From Pseudohoeflea suaedae (GTDB lineage Bacteria; Pseudomonadota; Alphaproteobacteria; Rhizobiales; Rhizobiaceae): 64,000 bases of DNA. Each line of letters opens with the position of its first letter. Positions within the stretch are counted from its first letter, which is position 1. Under the pieces are notes generated by a model. That model was not told the origin of the DNA. It made no database searches and saw only the letters and a list, made by a program, of their open reading frames with translations. This document shows, in pieces, positions 46,909 through 55,699 of the stretch. The position numbers and the translations under genes are program-made. The DNA is taken from NCBI RefSeq assembly GCF_004354915.1, contig NZ_SMSI01000002.1:62001-126000 (forward strand), given 5' to 3'.

Positions 46909-47612
46909 GCCTGCGCGATCAGATCGACCAGTTCCGGCAGTTCCGCGAGTGTCTCGATCTCGCGGAAGCGCTGGTTCTCCGAGGGGGCATCGGCATGTTC
47001 GAGCGCCCAGGTGAGTGGGTGGGGCACATGCACGCCCCAGCTCCCGGCCTCGAGCGCCGGCAGGACGTCCGACTTCAGTGAATTGCCCACCATCATGGCG
47101 CGTTCCGGTCCGTTGCCGTGGCGGTCGAACAGCGTGCGATAGGTGTGGGGCTTCTTGTCCGAGACGATCTCGATCGCGTCGAAGAAATCGCCGAGGCCGG
47201 ATTGCGCGAGTTTCTTTTCCTGGTGGAAGAGGTCGCCCTTGGTGATCAGGACGATCCGGTAGTCGCCGGCAAGCGCTTCAAGCGTTTCCGCGGCCCCCGG
47301 CAGGGTTTCCATGGGGTGGTTCATGAGGCTGCGGCCGATCTCGAGAATGCGGCCGATGACGCTGGCCGGGGCCTGTCCGTCCGTCACCTCGATCGCCGTC
47401 TCGATCATCGAGAGTGTGAAACCCTTCACGCCGAAACCGTAATGGCCGAGATTGCGGCGCTCCGCCTCCAGAAGTCGTGCGGAGATCGCGTCGGGATCGC
47501 CGTGATCTTCGAGAATTTTCGCGAATTCCTGCTCGGTGAAACGGAAGAACTGCTCGTTCTGCCAGAGTGTGTCGTCTGCATCGAAGCCGATGGTCGATAG
47601 TCCGGCGGCCAT
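46905..47612 (-). CDS. HAD family hydrolase
   Basis: A 235-residue HAD-superfamily phosphatase-like protein. Motif I is GFDADDTLWQNEQFF (D-x-D-x-T). Motif II is VLITKGDLFHQEKKL (T). Motif III and IV are KPHTYRTLFDRHGNGPERAMMVGNSLKSDVLPALEAG (Lys; G-N-S-x-x-x-D). Substrate unknown. The gene is convergent to liuD and the two stop codons share the palindrome CTAG. Confidence 0.8.
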   Translation of the reverse strand: MAAGLSTIGFDADDTLWQNEQFFRFTEQEFAKILEDHGDPDAISARLLEAERRNLGHYGFGVKGFTLSMIETAIEVTDGQAPASVIGRILEIGRSLMNHPMETLPGAAETLEALAGDYRIVLITKGDLFHQEKKLAQSGLGDFFDAIEIVSDKKPHTYRTLFDRHGNGPERAMMVGNSLKSDVLPALEAGSWGVHVPHPLTWALEHADAPSENQRFREIETLAELPELVDLIAQA

Positions 47613-47733
47613 GCGAACGCTCCTGTTGTCGGTTGATGGGGAAACCCGCTCTGTTGAAAGGATGCAATCTGTGGCACAGATAACGGCCATCGAAAAGCGG
47701 TCGGCGATCACCGTCACCGGCAAGGGAGGACGA

Positions 47734-48279
47734 ATGACCGAAACGCCTGCAAGTGTGCTCGATTTCTGGTTCAACAAGCTCACCAAGGACGACTGGTTCG
47801 TCAAGAAGGATGAGATCGATTCGATGATCCGGGAGCGGTTCCTCGATCTTCATCTGCAACTGTCCTCGGAGATAACCGAGGAATGGCACAAGTCGGCCGA
47901 CAGTCGCCTGGCTCTGATCATCGTGTTCGACCAGTTTCCCCGCAACATGTTTCGCGGCAGCCCGCATTCGTTTGCCACCGACGGCCTCGCGCTCGAAGAA
48001 TCGCGCTATGTCGTGGCCACCGGGCTCGACAAGCAGATCGACACCTCGCGTCGCGCCTTTCTCTACATGCCGTTCGAACATTCCGAACGGATGGAGGACC
48101 AGAAGCGGTCGGTCGAATTGTTCACCGATCTCGGCAACGACATGTACCTCGATTATGCCAGAAAGCACCGCGACGTGATCGAGACCTATGGCCGGTTCCC
48201 GCATCGCAACGCCATCCTGGGACGGGAGAACACGCCGGCGGAGGAGGAATATCTGGCGAGGCCCGGGGCAGGCTTCTGA
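47734..48279 (+). CDS. DUF924 family protein
   Basis: A 181-residue DUF924 protein (TPR-like helical fold, widespread in Proteobacteria, role unknown). Hallmarks: SVLDFWFNKLTKDDWFVKKDEID at the start, ALIIVFDQFPRNMFRGSPHSFATD, RAFLYMPFEHSERMEDQKRSVELF and HRDVIETYGRFPHRNAILGRENTPAEEEYL near the end. Start at 47734 follows GGGAGGACGA and gives the family length. The family is sometimes grouped with metal-dependent hydrolase-like proteins, without proof. Confidence 0.82.
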   Translation: MTETPASVLDFWFNKLTKDDWFVKKDEIDSMIRERFLDLHLQLSSEITEEWHKSADSRLALIIVFDQFPRNMFRGSPHSFATDGLALEESRYVVATGLDKQIDTSRRAFLYMPFEHSERMEDQKRSVELFTDLGNDMYLDYARKHRDVIETYGRFPHRNAILGRENTPAEEEYLARPGAGF

Positions 48280-48464
48280 CATTCCGCAGGTAAGAGGCGC
48301 GGTTCTCGCCTTCGCCGGTTTCAGCTAGACCGTTTCACAGTCAGGTGCAAACTGATAGCTTCAGCAAGCTACTGAACTCATTTACGCATTTCGATTGTGC
48401 CGATACCGTCAAAATCGAAATTGCTCTAAACGGAAATTCGATGACCACTGCCGGCAGGGTAAGA

Positions 48465-50999
48465 ATGAGTGTTTCGTATTTGATCCGCCTGATCCGGTTC
48501 GGATTGTTGGCGTCTCTCCTGGTTTTTGCCACGGCAGCGGCGGCACAGGATCCGCGGGTCGATCTGCAGATCTCGCCGGCGGTGCAGTCGGCGCAGGACC
48601 TGCTCGACGGGGCCGATCGCAAACTCACCTCCATCCAGGAAAAGGTCGACGACAATTCCGCCGACGATACACGGCTGATCGACCTGAAACTGGCGCTCGA
48701 GGAACTGTCGCAGCAGATGATCGACGTGGGGGTCAGCCTCCGTCCCCGGCTCACCGAGGTAAAGTCTCGCCTCGATTCGCTTGGCGCCCCGCCTGTCGAA
48801 GGGGAACCGGAAGAGGCGCCCGCCACCCAGGCGGAACGAACGCGGCTCAACCAGGAGCGGAGCCTGATCAACACGCTGACCGGCCGCGCCGAGAACGTCT
48901 CGATCCGGGCGAACGATCTCGGCGACCGCGTCACCGAAACGCGGCGGCGGCTGTTCAAGGACACGCTTTTCAAGCGCACGGAGATCACCGCTCAGTTCTT
49001 CGACGAGGCCGGGAGCGCGCTGGCGGTCGAGGTGCGCAGCCTGGACAGGATTTTCGAGAGCTGGCTGAAGTTCGTCTGGTCGTTCAAGTTCCAGCAATTG
49101 ATGGTGGCGTCCTTCCTGTCCTCCGTCATCAGCCTGCTGGTTGCGGTCGTGAGCCTTCGGTTCTTCGGGCGTTTCATCGAACGCGATGGCACCATCAGCG
49201 AACCCGGCTATCTCGAGCGTCTGACGGTCGCTTTCTGGTCGGCGCTCATCCCGACGCTCGCATTGACGCTGATCTTCGGATCGACGCTGCTGCTCTTCGT
49301 CAATTTCGCGGTCCTTCGCAGTGATGTGACGAGCATGATCGCCGGCCTTTGCGCATCGCTGATCGTCGTCACTTTCGTTGGCCGCGTCGCCAAGGCGATA
49401 TTGGCGCCTCACAAGCCGCAATGGCGGCTGATCAACTTCTCCAACAGCGGCGCGCGCAAGGTCTATTACCTGATCGTGCTGATGGCGCTGGTGAACGCTC
49501 TCGATTTCACGCTCGCCAATATCAGCGAAACCCTTGGTTCGTCTGTGGTGCTGACTGTCGCCAAGAGCTTTTTCGCGACAATCGTCGTCGGTCTCATCCT
49601 GGCGGGAACGGCACGCGTGAAGCCGATGGTCTCACAATCCGGCGACCCGGCCGATCCGTCGCGCTCATGGCCGAGCATCCTCAAGTTCATGCTCGTGATC
49701 TCCGGTGTCGGCATGGTGCTTCTCTCCCTCACCGGATATGTCGGCCTTTCGAAGTTCGTCTCGGAGCAGATCCTGCTGACCGGCGCGATCGTGGCGATGA
49801 TGTATATCGGTTTTCTGTCCGCTCAGGCGACGATGGAGCAGAACGTCTTCGCGGAAACGGCGGTCGGGCGCTGGATCCAGTCGCATTTCAGCCCGTCCGC
49901 ATCGTCGCTGGATCGCATGGGGCTCGGGTTCGGGCTGCTGATCCACGCGCTCGTCCTCTTCATCGGACTGCCGCTTATCCTGCTTCAGTGGGGGTTCCAG
50001 GTCCAGGATATCGAACTCTGGGTCTACCGTGCTTTCACGGATATCCGCATTGGCGGCATCTCGATCTCGCTGACCGGCATACTGGTGGGCATCCTTTTGT
50101 TCATTCTCGGCCTGTTCGGCACGCGCATGTTCGAGGGATGGCTTGACCGCAACGTGCTTGCGCGCAGCCGGATGGATCCCGGTGTCCGGAACTCGATCAC
50201 CACCGGCGTGGGTTATCTCGGCGTGGCGATCGCCGGCCTGATCGGTATTCTCGCCGCCGGCATCAACCTCTCGAGCCTCGCCATCGTCGCCGGTGCCCTG
50301 TCGCTCGGTATCGGTTTCGGCCTGCAGAACATCGTGTCCAACTTCGTCTCCGGCCTCATCCTCCTGGCCGAGCGGCCGTTCAAGGTCGGCGACTGGGTGG
50401 AAACAGGCTCCACGCAAGGCTTCGTCAAGCGCATTTCGGTGCGCGCGACCGAGATCGAGACCTTCCAGCGGCAGTCGATCATCGTGCCGAACTCGGAACT
50501 CATCAACGGCGTGGTCGGCAACTGGAACCACCGCAACAGCGTCGGTCGTGCCGATGTCGAGGTCGGCGTGAGCTATTCCGCCGATCCCGAAAAGGTGCTG
50601 CGCATTCTCGAGGAGATCGCGCTGGCGCATAAGATGGTGCTGCGCAACCCGGCGCCGGTGGTCCATTTCGTCAATTTCGGCGCCTCGTCGCTGGATTTCG
50701 TGCTCAAGGTCTATCTGGCCGACGTGCTCGACGGCATGGGCGTGAAGAACGAACTCCGAATTGCGATCTACAAGCGTTTCAAGGAAGAGGGCATCGAGAT
50801 CCCGTTCCCGCAGACCGACGTCAACTTCTTCGTCAAGGATGCGCCGCCGGAACTACTCAGGAAATTCGCGGAACACGCGGACGTCGTCGACATGGACGAG
50901 CAGTCGGAGCCGCCCAGATCCACCAGAAAGGCGGCGCCGAAGAAAAAGCGGCCGATCCGCAAGGAAGAACCGGACGATGGGGACGGAATGGAGTTGTAG
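48465..50999 (+). CDS. Large MscS-family mechanosensitive channel with DUF3772 domain
   Basis: An 844-residue mechanosensitive channel of the MscK/YbiO-like class. It has an N-terminal signal peptide (RLIRFGLLASLLVFATAAAA-QD) and a periplasmic coiled-coil DUF3772-type region (residues about 25-200). About ten membrane helices follow, then the MscS core: SLAIVAGALSLGIGFGLQNIVSNFVSGLILLAERPFKVGDWVE, followed by GFVKRISVRATEIETFQRQSIIVPNSELI and the cytoplasmic vestibule ending with EGIEIPFPQTDVNF. The tail is Lys-rich and acidic. It opens under membrane tension to release solutes on hypo-osmotic shock. Start at 48465 is favoured because it begins the signal peptide; ATG at 48441 is an alternative. 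Confidence 0.85.
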   Translation: MSVSYLIRLIRFGLLASLLVFATAAAAQDPRVDLQISPAVQSAQDLLDGADRKLTSIQEKVDDNSADDTRLIDLKLALEELSQQMIDVGVSLRPRLTEVKSRLDSLGAPPVEGEPEEAPATQAERTRLNQERSLINTLTGRAENVSIRANDLGDRVTETRRRLFKDTLFKRTEITAQFFDEAGSALAVEVRSLDRIFESWLKFVWSFKFQQLMVASFLSSVISLLVAVVSLRFFGRFIERDGTISEPGYLERLTVAFWSALIPTLALTLIFGSTLLLFVNFAVLRSDVTSMIAGLCASLIVVTFVGRVAKAILAPHKPQWRLINFSNSGARKVYYLIVLMALVNALDFTLANISETLGSSVVLTVAKSFFATIVVGLILAGTARVKPMVSQSGDPADPSRSWPSILKFMLVISGVGMVLLSLTGYVGLSKFVSEQILLTGAIVAMMYIGFLSAQATMEQNVFAETAVGRWIQSHFSPSASSLDRMGLGFGLLIHALVLFIGLPLILLQWGFQVQDIELWVYRAFTDIRIGGISISLTGILVGILLFILGLFGTRMFEGWLDRNVLARSRMDPGVRNSITTGVGYLGVAIAGLIGILAAGINLSSLAIVAGALSLGIGFGLQNIVSNFVSGLILLAERPFKVGDWVETGSTQGFVKRISVRATEIETFQRQSIIVPNSELINGVVGNWNHRNSVGRADVEVGVSYSADPEKVLRILEEIALAHKMVLRNPAPVVHFVNFGASSLDFVLKVYLADVLDGMGVKNELRIAIYKRFKEEGIEIPFPQTDVNFFVKDAPPELLRKFAEHADVVDMDEQSEPPRSTRKAAPKKKRPIRKEEPDDGDGMEL

Positions 51000-51028
51000 C
51001 TGGACGTCGCTCTTCGTTTGAGCCAAAT

Positions 51029-51054
51029 GTAAGCGATATCGATATTCAGCTTAC
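51029..51054. promoter_or_regulatory. Palindromic element upstream of the small secreted protein
   Basis: GTAAGC at 51029-51034 and GCTTAC at 51049-51054 flank an inner perfect palindrome ATATCGATAT. The combination suggests a protein-binding site in the promoter region of the gene starting at 51126. The regulator is not identifiable. Confidence 0.35.
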
Positions 51055-51125
51055 GTTCAGTTTCCCAACGTTAGAAAAGCGCCCATATCGACAGCCGGCA
51101 CAGGCCGGCAGATAAGGACAGACAG

Positions 51126-51389
51126 ATGAAGACAGTGATGCTTACTCTTTCGGTGCTTGCGGTAACCGTCAGCGGCGCTTTCGCCGCAAGCGTAACCAAC
51201 AAGGATTCCGACGTGCAGGTGCTCGTCGTCACCGAAGGCGGTGTAAAACGCGAAGTTGCCGTCGATGCGGGCGCCAAGGTCGAGATCTGCCCGTCGGGCT
51301 GTTTCATCACAATGCCGTCGGGCGATCGCGAGACCCTTTCGGGGCCGGAAACGCTGGACATTGTCGGCGGATCCGCGGTTATCAAGTAG
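51126..51389 (+). CDS. Small periplasmic protein, function unknown
   Basis: An 87-residue exported protein. The signal peptide is clear (MKTVMLTLSVLAVTVSGAFAA), and the mature part is beta-rich with one Cys pair (EICPSGCFITMPSGDRETL). Small secreted proteins with this KVEICPSGCFI motif occur in Hyphomicrobiales; no function is established. A terminator follows at about 51,426. Confidence 0.65.
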   Translation: MKTVMLTLSVLAVTVSGAFAASVTNKDSDVQVLVVTEGGVKREVAVDAGAKVEICPSGCFITMPSGDRETLSGPETLDIVGGSAVIK

Positions 51390-51425
51390 GCGCCTGACGC
51401 GGCCATTGCGGTCCGGACTGAAAAA

Positions 51426-51465
51426 ATAAGCCCCGGTGCTGTCGGAAGACGGCGCCGGGGTTTAG
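51426..51465 (+). terminator. Intrinsic terminator-like hairpin
   Basis: AAGCCCCGGTGC and GCGCCGGGGTTT form a long stem around CTGTCGGAAGACG; a weak T-rich run follows. It ends the transcript of the small periplasmic protein. Confidence 0.65.
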
Positions 51466-51475
51466 TGTTTTGCAC

Positions 51476-51988
51476 ATGAAGACTCAGCGTATTCTCGTCA
51501 GCGCCTGCCTGCTCGGCCATGCCGTGCGCTATGACGGGCGGTCGAAGCCTGTCTCCCATCAATTGCTCGACCGCTGGATGGCGGAGGGGCGCATCGTCAT
51601 GCTCTGCCCCGAGATGGCGGCGGGACTGCCTGTCCCGCGTCCGCCGGCGGAAATCGAGCCCGGAGGGCTCGCAGCAGACGTGCTCGAGGGGCGCGCGAGG
51701 GTGATGGACAGCACAGGCGCCGATGTGACCGGAGATTTCGTGGCGGGTGCCGATATCGCGCTCGATCTGGCGCGCCGAACCGGTTGCCGCTTCGCGCTTC
51801 TGACCGACGGCAGCCCCTCCTGCGGATCCGGCACGGTCTATACAGGTCGTTTCGACGGCACCAGGCAGGATGGAGAAGGCGTGGTTGCAAGCCGGTTGAG
51901 GGGCGCGGGTATCGCCGTCTTTCCCGAAAGCAGAATCGAGGAACTGGCCGAAATGCTTGCCGGATACGAGGTTGCGCCGGAGCATTGA
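51476..51988 (+). CDS. DUF523 domain protein
   Basis: A 170-residue DUF523 protein. Family markers are ILVSACLLGHAVRYDGRSK at the start, CPEMAAGLPVPRPPAEI in the middle and LLTDGSPSCGSGTVYTGRFDGTRQDGEGVVAS with conserved Cys residues. Members are thought to bind a metal or Fe-S cluster through the conserved cysteines; no reaction is settled. ATG at 51476 is taken; a TTG two codons earlier is also possible. Confidence 0.82.
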   Translation: MKTQRILVSACLLGHAVRYDGRSKPVSHQLLDRWMAEGRIVMLCPEMAAGLPVPRPPAEIEPGGLAADVLEGRARVMDSTGADVTGDFVAGADIALDLARRTGCRFALLTDGSPSCGSGTVYTGRFDGTRQDGEGVVASRLRGAGIAVFPESRIEELAEMLAGYEVAPEH

Positions 51989-52117
51989 ACGGCTGAGGAT
52001 TTCGCCCACGTCGTCCCTGCTTTGGCTCATGTCGCAAACAGGCGGCAGGGTGACTTTTCCGCGCTGCATAGTCCGCCTAGAGTGGAACGAACCAGGCCGG
52101 GAACGGGACGAAGATCT

Positions 52118-54640
52118 ATGGCTGACATGAAAACTGAGGCGCGCGCGGTAGTCATTGGCGGAGGCGTGGTCGGCGTCTCGACGCTGTATCACCTCGCCAA
52201 GAAGGGGTGGGGCGATTCCGTCCTTCTCGAGCGCAAGGAATTGACGTCGGGTTCGACGTGGCACGCGGCGGGTCTGCTGCCGCTGTTCAACATGAGCTAC
52301 TCGGTCGGACAGATCCACCGTTACTCGGTGAAGTTCTATCACGAACTGCAGGAAGAGACCGGCATGAATGTCGGATTCTCGCAGGTCACCAACATCCGTC
52401 TGGCGCGCACCAAGGATCGCTGGGACGAATACATGTATTATGCGGGCGTGGCCGAAACGCTCGGTATTCCTGTCAATATCCTCACGCCCGAGCAGGTCAG
52501 GGAAATCTGGCCGCTCTGCGAGACCGAGGGTCTTCTGGGCGCGATCCAGCATCCCGATGACGGCTATATCCAGCCCGCCGATCTCACCCAGGCGCTGGCG
52601 CGCGGGGCGCGCTCCCGCGGTGCCACGATCTACCGCAATACGACCGTGACAGCGATCACCCAGCGTGACGACGGCAAGTGGGTGGTTTCCACCGACAAGG
52701 GCGACATCGTCACCGAACACGTGATTTCGGCGACCGGCAACTTCGCCCGCAAGACGGGCGAGATGGTGGGGCTCAATGTTCCGGTCATTCCGGTCGAGCA
52801 CCAGTATATCGTGACCGAACCGCACCCGGCCATCGTCGAGCGCAAGGCCAAGGGCCTGCCCGAAATGGGCGTCCTGCGCGAAAGCGATTCCTCGTGGTAC
52901 ATGCGCGAGGAAAACGGCGGTCTGCTGCTCGGTCCTTACGAGCACGGCGCACCGTGCTGCTATATGGACGGCCCGTCGGACGACAGCGAGTACGAACTCT
53001 TCCAGGAAGACCTCGAGCGTCTGATGCCGCATATCGAGACCGCGATCGCGCGCGTGCCGGCCTTCGGCGAAGTCGGCATCAAGAAGGTCTATAACGGCGC
53101 GATCGCCTATACGCCCGACGGTTCGCCGATCATCGGCCCTGCACCGGGTCTCAAGAATTTCTGGCTTAACGAGGGCCATTCCTTCGGCATCACCGCAGCC
53201 GGTGGTGCGGGCTGGCAATTGGCGGAATGGATCGTCGACGGCGAGCCGACCATCGACATGATGGGTGTCGATCCGCGCCGGTTCGGCCCTTATGCGACCG
53301 AGGGATATCTGAAGGAGAAGAACGAGGAAGCCTACGCCAACGTCTTTACCACCCACTATCCCGACGAGGAGAGAACGGCGGCACGGCCCCTGAAGACCAC
53401 GCCGTGCTACGGGCGGATGAAGGATCTCGGCGCCGTCTTCGGTTCGGTCTACGGCTGGGAGCGGCCGAACTGGTTTGCCCCTGCCGGTTACGAGGTTCCG
53501 GCAGAAGATCTCGGCGTGGGTGCGGACGTGCTTACCTGCCACAACCATGCGCCGCCTCTCGATGACGGCCGCATCGTGGAGCGCTGGTCGTTCCGCCGTT
53601 CGAATTATTTCGAACATATCGGCAACGAGGTGAAGACGGTTCACGAGAAGGTCGGCCTTCTCGACATGAGCGCCTTCGCCAAGTGCTGGGTCGACGGCCC
53701 GGGCGCTGAAGCCTGGCTCGAATCCATTCTCGCCAACAAATTGCCCAGGAAGGTCGGCCGTATCGCGCTTTGCCACCTGCTGACCAAGACCGGTGGCGTG
53801 AAGTCCGAATTCACCGTCTACAAGCAGCCGGGCGGTTACTACCTCGTCTCGGCCGGTGCTTACGAAGCGCATGACCACGATGTTCTCAGGAAGCTTCTGC
53901 CGGACGACGGATCGGTTCGGATGAATGCGATCACCCAGCAATGGGGCGTCCTGGTGCTGGCGGGGCCGCGTTCGCGCGACGTGCTTGCCAAGCTGACCCG
54001 CACGCCGCTCGACAATGCCAGCTTCCCCTGGCTGTCCGGCAGGCAGATTTCGGTCGGTACGGCGACCGCCCATGCGCTGCGCGTCAATTTCGTCGGCGAA
54101 CTGGGCTGGGAACTGCATCACCCGATCGAGCAGCAGAACGCGATCTTCGATGCCGTGATGGAAGCCGGCGCCGAATTCGGCATCAAGCCCTTCGGCATTC
54201 GCGCCATGACCGCCATGGCGATCGAAAAGAGCTACCGGCTCATCCCGCGTGAACTCTCGATCGAATACAATGCCTATGAGTCCGGTCTCGACCGTTTCAT
54301 CAAGCCCGACAAGGGTGAGTTCCTCGGCCGCGACGGCGTCGTCAAGGCCAGGGAGAACGGGCTGAAGTGGAACTTCGTCACGCTCGAGGTTCACGGTGTC
54401 ACCGACGCGGATGCACGCGGGAACGAGGCAATATATGCGCCCGACGGCAAGCTTATCGGTCGTGCGACGCATGGCAGCTACGGTTTCCGGACCGGCAAGT
54501 CGATCGCGCTCGCCATGGTAAAGCCGGACTATGCCGCCGAGGGCACCGAGCTGGAGATCAAGATCCTCGGTGCGAAGCACAGGGCAACGGTGATCGGCGA
54601 AAGCCCTTACGATGCTGAAAACACCGCACTTCGCGCCTGA
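52118..54640 (+). CDS. FAD-dependent dimethylglycine/sarcosine dehydrogenase-like enzyme
   Basis: An 840-residue two-part flavoprotein. The N-terminal DAO-type FAD domain has AVVIGGGVVGVSTLYHLAKKG and STWHAAGLLPLF; the His in TWHAAGL is the expected covalent FAD attachment site. A middle FAO_M-like linker follows. The C-terminal GcvT/aminomethyltransferase-like domain (from about residue 430) binds tetrahydrofolate (VHEKVGLLDMSAFAKCWVDGPGAEAWL; LRVNFVGELGWELHHP; KPFGIRAMTAMAIEKSYRL). The reaction is oxidative demethylation of an N-methyl amino acid such as dimethylglycine, passing the C1 unit to tetrahydrofolate. Start at 52118 is preferred over 52022 because it begins just before the FAD fold. 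It fits the betaine/C1 theme of the right part of the window. Confidence 0.85.
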   Translation: MADMKTEARAVVIGGGVVGVSTLYHLAKKGWGDSVLLERKELTSGSTWHAAGLLPLFNMSYSVGQIHRYSVKFYHELQEETGMNVGFSQVTNIRLARTKDRWDEYMYYAGVAETLGIPVNILTPEQVREIWPLCETEGLLGAIQHPDDGYIQPADLTQALARGARSRGATIYRNTTVTAITQRDDGKWVVSTDKGDIVTEHVISATGNFARKTGEMVGLNVPVIPVEHQYIVTEPHPAIVERKAKGLPEMGVLRESDSSWYMREENGGLLLGPYEHGAPCCYMDGPSDDSEYELFQEDLERLMPHIETAIARVPAFGEVGIKKVYNGAIAYTPDGSPIIGPAPGLKNFWLNEGHSFGITAAGGAGWQLAEWIVDGEPTIDMMGVDPRRFGPYATEGYLKEKNEEAYANVFTTHYPDEERTAARPLKTTPCYGRMKDLGAVFGSVYGWERPNWFAPAGYEVPAEDLGVGADVLTCHNHAPPLDDGRIVERWSFRRSNYFEHIGNEVKTVHEKVGLLDMSAFAKCWVDGPGAEAWLESILANKLPRKVGRIALCHLLTKTGGVKSEFTVYKQPGGYYLVSAGAYEAHDHDVLRKLLPDDGSVRMNAITQQWGVLVLAGPRSRDVLAKLTRTPLDNASFPWLSGRQISVGTATAHALRVNFVGELGWELHHPIEQQNAIFDAVMEAGAEFGIKPFGIRAMTAMAIEKSYRLIPRELSIEYNAYESGLDRFIKPDKGEFLGRDGVVKARENGLKWNFVTLEVHGVTDADARGNEAIYAPDGKLIGRATHGSYGFRTGKSIALAMVKPDYAAEGTELEIKILGAKHRATVIGESPYDAENTALRA

Positions 54641-54666
54641 GCAGGACCGCGCGGATCTGAGTTAAG

Positions 54667-54700
54667 GCGGCCATCGTGTCACGGTGGCCGCTTTGTCTTT
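54667..54700 (+). terminator. Terminator-like hairpin after the demethylase gene
   Basis: GCGGCCA (54667-54673) pairs with TGGCCGC (54685-54691), and the interior CGTG/CACG extends the stem almost to the tip. A T-rich stretch (CTTTGTCTTTT) follows. Confidence 0.65.
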
Positions 54701-54757
54701 TGCATTGCAAGATAATAGGTGTTCTCGATCTGGTCGGGCGCATGATACTCTCGATCC

Positions 54758-55591
54758 ATGCAGTCGCTTCGCCGCTTGCTTTTCCTGGTCTGCGCTACAG
54801 CGGGATTTGGCCTTTCCGGTCCCGCCTCCGGCCATGCGGGTGAACCGGTCGACGTCGCGCTGGTTCTGGCGGTCGATGTTTCCCGCTCCATGTCTCCCGG
54901 CGAACTCGAAATCCAGCGGCACGGCTATGCCGAAGCCATCCGCTCCCCCGAGGTGGTGGCGGCGATAGAGCAGGGCGCCTATGGCCGGATCGCGGTGGCG
55001 ATGTACGAGTGGGCGGCCGATTTCAGCCAGAATGAAATCTTCGGGTGGACGCTGATCGAAAGCGGCGAAGATGCTGAAAGGGTTGCTGAACTCATTCTGG
55101 CTGCGCCGGGTTATGGCCGCAACAGGACGTCGATTTCGGGCGCCATCAGGAAGGGGGTGGAGGTGCTGGAAGCTTCGCCCTATGACGGATTCCGCCGGGT
55201 GATCGATATTTCCGGCGACGGTCCCAACAATCAGGGCGAAAGGGTGGTTTCGGCGCGTGACGAAGCGATTGCCAAGCGCATCGTCATCAACGGCCTGCCG
55301 CTGATGACGCGTGGCGGCGCGGGCTACGGCTTCAATATCGCCGAACTCGATGCCTATTACAGGGATTGCGTGATCGGCGGCCCGGGCAGCTTTCTGGTGC
55401 CGGTCACCGAATGGGAGCAGTTCCCGGAAGCCGTCCGGCGCAAGCTGGTGCAGGAGATCGGCGGCATGGACCCGGGTTTATTGCCCGTCATGAAGGCCCA
55501 GACCCATGGTGCGGCAGAGGGCGAGCCCGTGGATTGTGAGATAGGCGAAAAAATCTGGCAGCAGCGCCAGTGGATGTTCGACGCCAGATAG
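54758..55591 (+). CDS. DUF1194 von Willebrand A-like secreted protein
   Basis: A 277-residue DUF1194 protein. An N-terminal signal peptide is present (MQSLRRLLFLVCATAGFGLS to GHA). The vWA-like domain has the MIDAS motif VDVSRSMSPGELEIQRHGY (D-x-S-x-S) and a later FRRVIDISGDGPNNQGERV. Members are periplasmic or extracellular and widespread in Rhizobiales; partners are unknown. Confidence 0.8.
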   Translation: MQSLRRLLFLVCATAGFGLSGPASGHAGEPVDVALVLAVDVSRSMSPGELEIQRHGYAEAIRSPEVVAAIEQGAYGRIAVAMYEWAADFSQNEIFGWTLIESGEDAERVAELILAAPGYGRNRTSISGAIRKGVEVLEASPYDGFRRVIDISGDGPNNQGERVVSARDEAIAKRIVINGLPLMTRGGAGYGFNIAELDAYYRDCVIGGPGSFLVPVTEWEQFPEAVRRKLVQEIGGMDPGLLPVMKAQTHGAAEGEPVDCEIGEKIWQQRQWMFDAR

Positions 55592-55699
55592 GCTGGCCTG
55601 TTCGCAGCCCGGCACCGGTTCTATTAATTATAAAGCAATCTCTTATTAACGAAATAGCAAAGCGGAAGCTCGTACATTCCCTTTAGAGTTGTCTCGCCC

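Noticed and set aside
51071-54580. A 1169-codon open frame on the minus strand
   Set aside because: It is antisense to the well-supported dimethylglycine-dehydrogenase-like gene and DUF523 gene; its protein is His/Arg-rich, lacks any domain and reflects GC-rich codon shadowing.
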